Below, in pieces: positions 1 to 9,888 of a DNA stretch of 26,605 bases. Every line of letters starts with the position of its first letter. The first letter of the stretch is position 1. The position numbers and the translations under genes are program-made. The DNA comes from Gryganskiella cystojenkinii (lineage: Eukaryota > Mortierellomycota > Mortierellomycetes > Mortierellales > Mortierellaceae). Where the stretch lies: contig JAAAIG010000545.1 in NCBI GenBank assembly GCA_015852425.1, positions 1 to 26,605 of the forward strand, written 5' to 3'. The notes under the pieces are model-generated. The model ran no database searches. It was not told where the DNA came from and saw nothing but the letters and a program-made list of their open reading frames with translations.

Positions 1-297
1 CAGACAAAGCGCTAATAAAAAAAAAAAAAAAAAATCCTCTTCTCTGCCTTCGCTCTATCCTTTTGTTCAGCGTCCGTCCCATTTTTTTTGGTATCCTGGC
101 ATCCCTCGTCTTCTTTATCTCTGTTTATCTCATCTTTTCTCTGCGCCTCTTCTCTTTCTTTATCTCTTCTCTTTATTCAAATCTTCTCTCTCTGCATCTC
201 TTCTCTCTTTTGCTCTCTTCTTTGTCATCGCATCCCTCCTTTTTTTTTGTCCCTCCCACGCCTTTTTTTATGTCGCCTCCCTTGAACCAAGTGAAAT
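1..297. other. A18 run and pyrimidine-rich tract
   Basis: An AATAAA-like start leads into a run of about 18 A (17-34). The plus strand is then almost pure C/T to about 280, with many TCTTCTCT-type words. The short open frames here (63-299 and its overlaps) are low-complexity Ser/Leu/Phe translations of CT-rich DNA and are not credible genes. AATAAA followed by an A run resembles a retroposed poly(A) tail, but no upstream transcript can be seen because the window begins here. Confidence 0.6.
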
Positions 298-525
298 GAT
301 CAAAGGAGGTCAAAAGATCAAAGGAAGTGAAATGATCAAAGGAGGTTGAAAGATCAAAGGAGGTCAAAACATCAAAGGAAGTGAAAAAGTGAAATGATCA
401 GAGGAGGTCGAAAGATCAAAGGAGGTCAAAACATCAAAGGAGGTCAAAACATCAAAGGAGGTCAAAACATCAAAGGAAGTGAAATGATCAAAGGAGGTCG
501 AATGAAGCTCAAAATCAAAGGAAGT
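298..525. repeat. 18-bp purine-rich tandem repeat array
   Basis: About 11-12 head-to-tail copies of an 18-bp unit. The main form is GATCAAAGGAGGTCAAAA, with variants starting CATC and variants in which GGAGGTC becomes GGAAGTG. One unit near 380-397 carries an 8-bp insertion. Because 18 is divisible by three, every frame is periodic; the resulting Lys/Gly-rich open frame (394-615) is a by-product of the repeat. The array follows a pyrimidine tract, so the purine-rich strand switches near position 285. Confidence 0.9.
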
Positions 526-556
526 CGAGGAGAAGCATGTATTTGTGGGTTACAGC

Positions 557-2189
557 ATGCTCCTGACTGCTCTCTCATTAGTTGCATTAACGACCCACTT
601 CACATACATAAATAGTCGAGTCTACCCAGGATTCTGTACTGACCCACAACCAATCCATCTTCAAGACTCCAAGCTTGCAACAGAACTCACCTCTCTCACA
701 ATACCTTCTTCAAGAACAATTCCAAGAGCCATCCCAATGACCCAGAATGCTCACAAGAAGACCTGCCCTGCACACACACAGCATCTATCGCAAGGCAAGT
801 CATGCACGGGGAAACTCACATCAGTCCTTCAGCAAGAGACTATTGGCATATCCATAGGTCAATGCATTTCGATCCAGCTAACAATGATACTCCATGCTAT
901 CTCAAATGTGCTTGCTATAGAACAGACGTCAACAGACATGCTCTCGTCTATGCGTGCAAATGACTGGAGGATTATTAGTCGGTGAAAACTCATCACTTAG
1001 ACTTTCTGATAATGTGAAATCCATATTGGAGGAAGTCGTTCCCTCTCAGTCTGACTTTGTTGTAGAAACGATGAACAGGATACTACAGCACCGGAACGTC
1101 GATGGCGTGAAGTTTGACTGGATGCCTGAAAACCATACCAAAGCACAGCGCATTACCCAACTAGAACGCTCTGAGGTAGAGATGAGGGCACTCTGCAGGC
1201 ACGCTCTGCTGGCTACAGACTTCTCACTGATGCTCTATGATGTTGGCGTTGTGTACACTGGTGCTCTGTTCAAGACCAGTGGTCTGCAAGCTTGGGAAGA
1301 TGCCGGCGTGTTAGCCGTCGATACTCTATACCCGGATTACTGGAGGAGTTGGCCAGTTTACACAGATGAGTGGGATGCTTATGAAAAAGCAGGTTGCAAC
1401 ATCACGTCCTTGCCTGATCGTGTTGTGGAGCTGATCAAGATGTCCGTCATATTTAACTCTTGCATAAGTGCTGTCGAGCGGAGGTCCAACAAAACAGGGT
1501 ATCCATCTGGTATACATGACGTTGTCAACACACTGACATACAGGTCGTTTGATTCAGTGGGCTGGGGCATGGCATCCATCTTTGCTTATGTACGCAACAT
1601 ACATGTTGAGGCCGACAAAATGCTTTTCGCTGGGTGGCTTATCGCCCTTGCTCACGATGTCTTCGATTATCCCAGAGACTGCTATGAAGAAAACTATGGC
1701 GGCAGTTGCATGCTTCTGCATGGGCTTGATGAAGATGGGTTTTCTATAGGCTGTGCCGTGTTATTTGCAGTATGGAACAGGTTGGAGTGTTTCGATAATG
1801 ACACAGCATGCTTGTTCAAACACTGCATCAGCACATCGCTTGCTGGCAATCTGGCAATCCCTCGCTACAATGGAAAAGAGCAGTTGATTAATTGCACGAC
1901 CAGTGGCGAGTGGAGCATGAATGTCAAGGCATCTGCCATCAACGTCATAAAACATATGACTGGCGTGTCCATACTCTGGCCAGAGAATGTCGCTCTATCT
2001 ACGATCAGTGATGCTTCGTATCCTGACTATCACAAGATGCTTGTTGCTCATTTGTATGGATCCACCGCAGAGCATTTAGCCAGCCTGTGCATCGAGTGGG
2101 CGAACGAAATAATCAATTCCACAATAATCAGAGACAGAACTATTAGTTACGTTAAACGAGCCAACACACAGCGTGGAACGTGGTCCTAA
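557..2189 (+). CDS. Unrecognised probable secreted protein, reading frame interrupted (pseudogene, frame error or unresolved splicing)
   Basis: I do not recognise the family with confidence. A long frame is open from 921 to 2189. It has no ATG before 960 and reads as ordinary, well-mixed protein of about 400 residues. Upstream, a different frame is open from 643 to 960 and contains a Cys-rich stretch (CYLKCACYRTD) that ends ...YACK then TGA at 961-963. Re-reading one A of the AAA at 958-960 continues smoothly into the long frame (MTGGLLVGENSS), so a single missing A would explain the break. Further upstream a third frame starts with ATG at 557 and encodes a signal-like peptide (MLLTALSLVALTTHF). 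The segment ALAHDVFDYPRDCYEEN (about 1650-1700) loosely resembles the second metal-binding helix of isoprenoid-synthase-fold proteins; this is a weak inference. The next gene lies about 340 bp downstream on the same strand. Confidence 0.55.
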
Positions 2190-2528
2190 TTTCCTGTCAC
2201 TGTAGCCCGATCACTCTACATTTCCAATACCCAATCACCCATCCCGTACATAGCCCAACTCCTTATTTTAAATCTTTCAACTCATAAATATTATCTTCGA
2301 TCCTCTGCGGCAGCAGAGCAATGACTGCAAAATTGCAGCCATTGTGAGTGCGCGATTGTTCAGGGTGGAATGGTGGAATGTGAGTTTGGACTTGAACCCG
2401 CAATTTTTCTACCGCTTTTTTTGTAGTGTGGGGGTGGGGGTGGGGGGAGTAGAGCGGTTTGACGTTTGCAAATCTTTTTTTCAGTTTCTCCGCGTTTCGT
2501 ACTTTCATCATTCGCTCGAATCACAAAA
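2190..2528. other. Intergenic region with a G-run cluster upstream of the secreted-protein gene
   Basis: 339 bp without a gene. It holds a G-rich element at 2430-2447 (runs of 5, 5 and 6 G separated by single T), about 80 bp before the downstream ATG, followed by a T-run and pyrimidine-rich leader. No clear TATA box is visible. Confidence 0.6.
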
Positions 2529-3269
2529 ATGAAACTCACAACCTATGCCGCGGCTGTTCTGGTGACTTGCGTGCCTTCGGTTGCATTGGCCCTTGTAGGC
2601 GTCGACTGGAAGTTCGCCAAGTTCCCGAAGGATGGAGTGGACGACGTTACGTTCCCTTTCAACATGGCCAATGCCCCTCACAAGAGCGGGTTCTATTTCG
2701 CACAGGAATACACGTTCCATAACGTCGCTAAACTCGCCTATTGCGGTGTCCAGCCCCGACCGAACGACGCCAAAGGAAAAGAAATTGTCCATGGAGTCTT
2801 TTCCACATTCCAAGGTGGCAGCACGTCCTCTCACAAGAATTGTCATTATGGAGCCGATAGTGGACCAGGCGTGAGTTGCGCGGTCGAGATCCAGGGTGAT
2901 TACAGCCATACCTACAATGTCGCTATCAAGAATATTGGCGATACTACCTGGCGAGGGACCCTGGTCGATGCTGTCACTGGGAATGCCACGATTATTGGCG
3001 AGTGGACCTTGCCTACCGGGGCTGGGAAAATCTCCAATGGGTATATGGGCTTTATTGAATATTATACCTGGAACGGTCAGGAGTCCCATACTTGCGCCTC
3101 GCTGCCATATGCCGAGGCGTCGTTCTTTGATCCAACGTCGACAACCCCTGGTGCTAGTGGCGGTAGCATCGTCAAAGCGTATGAGTATGGCGATTGTGTT
3201 GGCCATGCTGGTTACGTTGCGACCAAAGTGCCTGGAGGTTATGACATCAAAGTTGGAGTCCACATTTAA
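2529..3269 (+). CDS. Small secreted protein, DUF3472-like (tentative)
   Basis: A single-exon frame of 246 residues from ATG 2529; the open frame extends slightly upstream without another ATG. The N-terminus is a classic signal peptide: MK, a hydrophobic core (TTYAAAVLVTCVPSVA) and ALA at residues 19-21 as a likely cleavage site, so the product should be secreted or wall-associated. The mature part is rich in aromatic residues and Gly and has several Cys (around residues 72, 105 and 117). The order of motifs (EYTF, YCGVQ, GVFSTFQGG, GVSCAVEIQGDY, TWRGTLVDAVTGNATIIGEW) resembles the beta-sandwich DUF3472 family of secreted proteins. This family assignment is from memory of the motif pattern and is tentative; no enzymatic role can be given. 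A 251-codon antisense frame (2508-3263) is a codon-bias shadow. AATAAA lies about 70 bp after the stop. Confidence 0.85.
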   Translation: MKLTTYAAAVLVTCVPSVALALVGVDWKFAKFPKDGVDDVTFPFNMANAPHKSGFYFAQEYTFHNVAKLAYCGVQPRPNDAKGKEIVHGVFSTFQGGSTSSHKNCHYGADSGPGVSCAVEIQGDYSHTYNVAIKNIGDTTWRGTLVDAVTGNATIIGEWTLPTGAGKISNGYMGFIEYYTWNGQESHTCASLPYAEASFFDPTSTTPGASGGSIVKAYEYGDCVGHAGYVATKVPGGYDIKVGVHI

Positions 3270-3335
3270 ACATGTCCGAGTGGATTGTATAGTAAAGGGC
3301 TGAGCTGAAATACGAAAACTTGAAATGCAACAGAA

Positions 3336-3341
3336 AATAAA
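3336..3341 (+). terminator. Putative poly(A) signal AATAAA
   Basis: A canonical AATAAA hexamer about 67 bp after the stop codon of the secreted-protein gene, in an A-rich context. The position is typical of a fungal 3' UTR. Confidence 0.5.
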
Positions 3342-4112
3342 TGGATGCAGCCATTATACCTGATGACTAGAAGCACCTAAACTGCCGCGACATTTGCAAT
3401 ATTGGAAACGGACCTGGGGTACGGACTGGTATAGTACATTTATCGAAACCCTAATCGGCATCCACGGCGAATATCAAGCTGGTTCTGCCATACAATAGCT
3501 TTCATAGAACAGTCTGCAACTCACAATTGTCATATAGCATACTAGCTTCTGCCCTTCCCTCACTTCCACTCTCCAACAGCGTGTCCGTTTGTGATAACTG
3601 CTTTCACAAATATACAACTTTCCTGCTCTTCCTAGTTCATGATCACATGTTAGTTTAGTCAGGTGCATCGCTTCATTGTAAACAGGTGTCGTTTCTCGAT
3701 CGCACGGCTGATTAGGTTGTGTTCGTACGTCACGAGATTGCCAGAGTAGGACTTTGATAGGATGCGCACGACTGCTCCACGGGTACGCGCCATGGGAATA
3801 TTTTGAGATGAAGAGGGTATCGAGAAAAGGCTGAAGACAAAAAATAAAATAAAAAATGAAGTGGTAGACTACTGGCGGCAAATGTAGGGGATCTATAGCA
3901 TTGCGCTCTGTGGAAGGAAGTGGATGTGGAGTGATTCATGTAATTTCTCAACGTCTATTTTTTTTTGTCTTTCGAGGATATGGTCTTGCGAATTATCATA
4001 AAAAAAAAGTATATTAAGAATGGCTTTCTACTCAGGAGCAACTCTTGCTTGAACATCTCTTTTTGGTTTTTCGGCGTTGTCGTTCTTGCTATCAAGGCGT
4101 CACGGTGTCTAT
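3342..4112. other. Intergenic region between convergent genes
   Basis: About 770 bp between two genes whose 3' ends face each other. I see only short frames of poor quality in it, plus A/T runs near 3835-3860 and 3955-4015. No RNA gene or repeat was recognised. Confidence 0.6.
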
Positions 4113-6383
4113 TTACAAAACTTCCCATTCTGAGGATCCAGCACCACCACCACCCTCGCCTGGTTCCATCAGCCCCTCCATGAAGCCGAGATGAACGCTC
4201 TCGAAATCTCGAAGATGCTCACCTTCCAAGCCAAGGTAAACGTCGACTCCCGTCGTCGCTCCACTCTCCTCCGTAGATCCCAAGTTGGATGACGACGACA
4301 ACGACGAGGGTGATGACGCGGGAGCACTATCCATGATGACGCACATACCCTCACCGCCACCGAACCCTCCTGGCCCAATCCGAACTTTTGAGGGACGACA
4401 TTGACCAAAATCGAGCGAGTACAGATTCATCTTGCGGAAGGACCAGACCATGAAATCTAGACCAAAGGGATTTTCGCTCGCGGTCTCGATCAGGTGTGGA
4501 TGCTCCTGTTTCTGGATCCAAGTCAGGGTCGACTTGATCTGCTCCGGTGTCTGCAACATGAGTTCGTCTCGCAGCAGCCTCGAGGGCAACGAAAGTGGCG
4601 TGGTCAACAAGGAGTGGACGGGCATCTGTACAAAAATCGACCTAAAAGAAATAAAAAATAAAGAAGGAATATTTTGTCAAGTGAATTGCAAACAAAAAGG
4701 GCTCGACACCATCCCGTCATACAGGTATCCGTCGAATTATCCTTACATGATCGCATTGCCGATATAGCCCTCGGGAATCTCGGGTGAGGTCCGCTTCCGG
4801 ATATCCATGACGACACCGCACATCAACTTACAGTCGGGTTCCATCCTCCGAGCGATGGTCGACATCTTCCAAAGGTATGCGATCAAGGAATCGCCTGTCG
4901 AGACCCACTTGTCACTGATCTCCTTGTCATCAGCCGCACATGCCGCTGCCGCAATGTTTTGTTCCGAAGCAAGTTTCTTGATCCGTTCCAGTTGCACGGG
5001 CGTGAAATGAAAAACGTGAAGTTTCCTTCCTTCTTTCCTTCCTTCCTGATACCGTTGGTGCTCAGGGTACGACTCTTGATAATGGTTGTCATCATCCAGG
5101 TCCAGCTCGCCGTCATCCAAAACGACCTTGGGGATCTCGTTTCTGATGATCGAATCTGATTCGAGCTGCAGGGACTGCAGTCGCTTATGAGCCAGTTCCA
5201 GATTTGTACCACCTTGATCGCTCTCGTTCTCGTCTTGATCTTGATCGTTTTCTTCATCATCCTCCTCTTCATGCGACTCCTCCACAGCGACTTCCTCAGC
5301 CAGGTTATCCAGATAGTTATCGTATAAAATTGGTGGTGGCGGTGAATGGTTGATCCTCTGATGCCTGTAAACCCCACCAGGACCGTGCTCAGCCACATCT
5401 TGTTTGAAGATGGTTCGATCCAGGACCGGGAAGGGTGAAAAATCCTGACCCTGAGTGATCTTGGACCAGGCATCCATGAACGAGACTAACGAGGCGGCAT
5501 CCATGACAGATGAATCCATGGCCACGCCCATGATCAGAGATTTGTCGAGGGTATAGGTCAATTGGATGGCCAACAGGGGTGGGTCCCGAAGAGAGGCAGG
5601 ATAGAGTCCAACGGGGAAGAGTTGAGGCGGTAATACAGAATCTTGGTAGTCGCCACGACGGATCCTGTCCATGGTTGTGGTGGTGTCTGCAACAGCAAAG
5701 AGGACGCCTCGATCGTTACATTCGATAAATGGTCTTGGCTTTGTCGTCGTCGTGTTGCTGTCGGTGACCTCATGGCTAACACGACCCGCTAGAGGGAAGA
5801 AATCTGTCAGAACCAAGGCTAACGAGGCCTCCAGAAGCATTGGGTCCATAAAGACTGTTTGGTTATAATGATCATAGTGTCGCGCCTTGGCCTTGGATTT
5901 CTTGGATCGTCCTGTAGGCGATGGTGACGGTGACGTTGTCGTGGTTGTTCCTTGCTGCTGTTGCGTTGTGGCAGACAAACTTGACTCTGGTTGCTGCTGT
6001 TGTTTTTGTTGTTGAGATTGAGGTGCCTCGAAAAAGTACAGGAGGCGGGTATAGATGCGAGGTTTCGCCAGATCGAGACTAGACAGCTCGAGTCGAGGAT
6101 AGCACAGGTTGTTGTTATGACGTCCGTTGTTGTGGGCTGCGTTTTCATGGTCGACTTGTTCCCAGTCTTCGCTTGGACCACCAGGAATAGGTTCGAGTTC
6201 TGTTGGGGTGATGGGTTGGACTAGCTGCCGATAGCGTAGCTTTGTCTGCGGAGGAGAAGAAGAAGACGAGGAGGACAGGATGTAATCACCAGAGTTGGTC
6301 CCATTACGAGGGGGTGAGGTTGGTGTCTGGGATTGGTCCGAATGGCTCGTCGCCTTTTCAGCCACGACTGTCTCTCGGGACAT
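4113..6383 (-). CDS. BAHD-type acyltransferase (transferase family), catalytic His replaced by Ser
   Basis: Two exons, 6383-4747 and 4641-4113, total 721 codons plus stop. The intron (4746-4642, 105 bp) starts GTAAGG and ends TTTTAG; splicing joins GYIGNAIM to SIFVQMPVH in frame. BAHD landmarks in order are the N-terminal acceptor half (ASLALVLTDFFPLAGRV), the HXXXD region at 291-295, the second-half entry (STGDSLIAYLWK), PEGYIGNAI, and a DFGWG equivalent read as DFGQC at about 623-627. BAHD enzymes move acyl groups from CoA thioesters to alcohols or amines. The HXXXD His is Ser (SSVMD), and DFGWG is also degenerate, so classical catalysis is doubtful. At 721 residues it is well above the usual 430-480. 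The extra length is poly-Ser/Gln/Thr segments in the first 170 residues and a very acidic linker near 361-392. The downstream neighbour is convergent; the CofD-like gene lies upstream on the same strand. Substrate is unknown. Confidence 0.85.
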
Positions 6384-6927
6384 GATGGGTTCTTGTTGGG
6401 ATGTGAATGACGGACAGGAAAAGGATGGAAGAAGGTAATGGAGAAGAGAATTGAAGTGGGATCAAAAAGGAATGTGAAGAAAAAGAGAGGGAGAGGAATG
6501 ACGAAAGAGAGAGTATTGACAGCCAAGGCAATAGAAAAGAAGTGGACTCAAAAATGCCAAAAGTCGAAACAAATGAATAAAGGATTCTTTCGAATGCATC
6601 AAAGACAGTGAGCAGAGAGTATGGTGAAAGAAGGAAGGCGCATGGATGTCACACGGCGGGAGGAATGGTTAAGGGGTAGAGATAGCATCTCCATGGGGTT
6701 ACTGCGAACATTCGCAGAATGATTTTTTTATTTTCTAGGGGAGGGCGGGAAAACACGTTTTCTCTTTCCTTTCTCTTTTTTATCTACTTGGCCTTGACCA
6801 GTACTACACAGAAGTGAATTGCGATTAAAAACTGTAAAAGTAAGAGTGGGGTGGATAACAAAATGACGAGGGACGGCTAAGGTTCGAATACAGTGAACAT
6901 TACGAAAAAGAAAAAAATAATCGCTTC
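6384..6927. other. Intergenic region, promoter side of the BAHD gene
   Basis: 544 bp between two minus-strand genes. Read on the minus strand it is CT-rich directly before the ATG (6384-6520), as with the other leaders in this window. A T-rich tract lies at 6722-6790. The GGTTCGAATAC at about 6879-6889 resembles a tRNA B box but has no foldable arms. Confidence 0.5.
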
Positions 6928-9888
6928 TTAATGTGCCAAGGAACCAGCCTCGCCCACACTAGATATTGCCAGCCCCTGTGCCGATTTGGCTGTCGCTGTT
7001 GTTGATGTTGACGCCGCTGGTACGGGAATTGGAATAGGGGTCGAGGGTCGAGTCGAATTGGCGGTTGTTGACAACGAGGAAAATGCCATGGCCGAGGACC
7101 AGGTACCGTCCAAAATAGCTTCGATGATCTTCTTGAGACAGCTCTCATCATAAATAGGCCGATCCGAGGAAGGGTCCCGTCGTCCCTGACAAGGAACACA
7201 CTCGATCCCGAGCTTTTCAATTCCCCACGTATCGACTTGCACCTCAGAGTTGTCTAGGTAGATCAAATGTGTGATATACTTTGACGGTCTGTACTCCTTG
7301 GGCCAGAACTGTCCTGATAACTTGAGCGAAGAGTTCAACGCACCGGCAAGAGCCCAGATGAAATCCAATGCGGTATAATCCGGTGTCTCCCGATCGTTGG
7401 TGCCATTAAGCATAAAGATCTTGTTCTTGAGCGATCTCGATTCAGCGATACCGCGACCGACGTCCTTGAGGATCAAACAGGGGATAATCGATGTATAAAG
7501 GGATCCAATCGAGTAAATCAACGTCTCCATCTCAGCCAACGAACATAACAGTTTTGGGTTGGGTGGTGGGAAGATCTCTTGACCATATTCGTTAATATAA
7601 TAGAGGCGAGAGATGCGGGACTGCAAGCCGCTCGTGTGTGTGGGACTCTTGTCGAAATGAATGTTGTTCTGGATCAACTTTAAGGTCGAGAAACTATCGT
7701 CCTGCTGGACTGACGAAGAGAGCATCGCGGCCAAATCGGGGGTCTTTGATCCGTCTGGTGTAGTTGATGCAGAGGCAGCGCTGGGCCGAACATGTCCTCC
7801 GCCGTTAAAACTCTCCCCTGAAGACGCGAGAGAAGGATGTGAGATGGCACATTGACCCAAGATCGTATGACCGTCCTTGAGAAAGGCTGCAATGGCGATT
7901 CCATGGTTGGTGTTGATGACGGGAATGACGCGGGTTGGCTCGGTGATTCCAGTGATGGCTGCAAACAAAAAGATGGCTGACTCGAGAGACCCAAAGAACA
8001 TGCGTGCACCCGTGAGGAAAAAGTTTCCGATGGATCCATTGGCGAACGAGAATCGTTTGTGAGCACGCTTGAGAATCTCGGACTGAATGTAGATTAAGAA
8101 GCCTCGGATAACTTCCTTCTTTTCCGAGGGAATATGTAGCCACAGCCTTTTGGGTTACACGGAAGCGAAACAGAGGGAGAAGAAATGAAGGAGAGAAGAG
8201 AGCAAAAGTCAGACCGTGCTCGAAAAAAGTTAAAAATAAAAAGTGTGGCGGTGAGGGACGTGGCAATACAAAAAAAAAAATGCAATGCTTGAACCCTCAG
8301 ACAATGCTGTGACTGACAGTATCACCAAAACAAACAAAACAACAACACAAAGAGTTACATACCGATGACTGCCCTCGACAATCTCGACCCACTCGTTCTT
8401 GATCGCATTCTCGTCTCCATGTCCAGGCAAACGATAGCCCAACAGTTCCTGAATCGCCTTTCGACCGACATCTGAAGCGTCCGGCTTGATCAGTCGAATC
8501 AATCGGGAGCGGATATCGCCAATCGCAGGTCCATCCAGAACACGCAAGATCTCGCTTGTTGACCCTCCATTGTCCGAGATGCCCACTAACATCGTTCGTA
8601 AGATAGAGAGAGGAGAGACAAAAAGAAGATCAGCAAATCATTCATGTCTTTGTAACTAGCATAACGGCACCCTTGGACGCTCTGCGACAGAAATAAGAAA
8701 TAGAAATGAGGGCCAGATGACCCCCAAAAATAAAAATCCTGAGAGCGTTTTGCAAAAGGCTTCGCTGGCCATTCACTTTGTCCCCGATCTGAAGCTTGAC
8801 GCCACATGTCCTCGTGTCCAATGTCCATGTCCGTGCCACGATCTTTGTGATTGCCAATTAGTGTATCCGTCTCCCTAGGTCGAAGGACAGATAGCTCGCC
8901 CTTTTTGATGACGGCGCGCCGGGTCCGGACAGTCCTTCCTTTCCGTCTTGCTGGCTTTTACTGTGACCGCCAACCGCAAAATTGGCTCTTTTATCTGTTT
9001 GCTTATCATTTCTGGTCATCCCTTATCCCATGAGGCAATTATGCTCCACATACACTTCTCTAGCCTCGCGTAAAGAGATAGGGAATCCTGTCCCTCGCCC
9101 CGTGGTCAGCGTCATTTTTGCTGTTATTACTTACAGACATAAGTGACATTCGGGGTCATGTCCTGAAGCAACTGAACCAAGGAATTACATGCCGTGCCGC
9201 CGGAAAAGACCAAGATTCCTGCATCGGGACCTCCTCGAACACAACTCGCCGAGTTTTGCAGGACAGCAGCGGTGCCGTTAAGAGGAAGAGTGTTGGAAGG
9301 CAAGTGAAGTCCTGTGGTCGAGTCATGTTGAGCTGCAGCTGATGCGATGGTTGTGGCGCCTGCCGAGGGATTGATCACTGTCTCTGCTAATGGTCGACTG
9401 GCTTCATTCAAGGCGAGATGTCCACTGGTGGAAGAGCATGCTCCGGAAACAATGGTGGTGGGTGATTTTGGGTCGTTGTGGCTCTGCCTTTTGGTGAACG
9501 AGGAGAGAATGGGCAGGACAATGGCTTCCCCATTCTTGTAGCCGGGACCGTTCCCAATAAGCGGTCCAGACATTCCTGGTAATGAGCTCATGACCGCTGT
9601 TGTGGGTGTTGTGAGTGCTGCCGCTGTTGACGCTGAAGCAGGCTCAAGCTGTGTTGTAGTCAGTGAGGAGAGTGGAGGTGCTGCTGTTTCTGTTGACGTT
9701 GTGGTGGCAGAAGAAAAAAGAGAGGGCGAAGAGGTGAAAGATGCGGATGTCAAGGAAAGCGAGGCGACGAGGGTTGCAGCCGTAGAGGCTGAAGAGGAGG
9801 ACGTTGTCGTGAAGGATGATGAAGTGGAATTGTCTGAACAAGCAGAGAGGGCTGGAGAGGGGGGTGAATTATTGTTGTCTACGTCCAT
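6928..9888 (-). CDS. CofD/YvcK-like (UPF0052) protein, fungal homologue of the bacterial gluconeogenesis factor family
   Basis: Three exons (9888-9135, 8585-8363, 8146-6928) give 731 codons plus stop. Introns are 549 bp (GTAAGT...GTTAG) and 216 bp (GTATGT...AAAAG), and all joins keep frame: NVTYV-LGISDNGG and EGSHR-LWLHIP. The start is the first ATG in the frame (MDVDNNN). Residues 1 to about 220 are a low-complexity Ser/Thr/Ala-rich region, probably disordered. The CofD-type Rossmann core begins near 226 with VFSGGT, then ISDNGGSTSEILRVL and GPAIGDIRSR, then NGSIGNFFLTGARMFFGS, VIPVINTN and YYINEYGQ. Fungal members are relatives of yeast YNL011C; bacterial relatives bind a nucleotide sugar or phosphorylated ligand. 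The biochemical role in fungi is not established as far as I know. The protein appears cytosolic, with no signal peptide or membrane segment. Confidence 0.92.

Noticed and set aside
63..299. Hydrophobic 78-codon frame
   Set aside because: Pure product of the C/T-rich tract (Phe, Leu, Ser only); not a membrane protein gene.
2508..3263. 251-codon antisense frame opposite the secreted-protein gene
   Set aside because: The sense frame has a clear signal peptide and family-like motifs; the antisense frame is a codon-bias shadow without motifs.
5023..5046. CCTT-type microsatellite
   Set aside because: It is coding (GRKEGRK on the minus strand) within the linker of the BAHD protein, not an independent repeat element.
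6879..6889. GGTTCGAATAC resembling a tRNA B box
   Set aside because: The last positions deviate from the consensus, and no acceptor, D or anticodon stems can be folded around it.
7805..8266. 153-codon minus-strand frame overlapping exon 3 of the CofD-like gene
   Set aside because: It is in a different frame from the conserved CofD-domain sequence and runs through intron 2; shadow frame.
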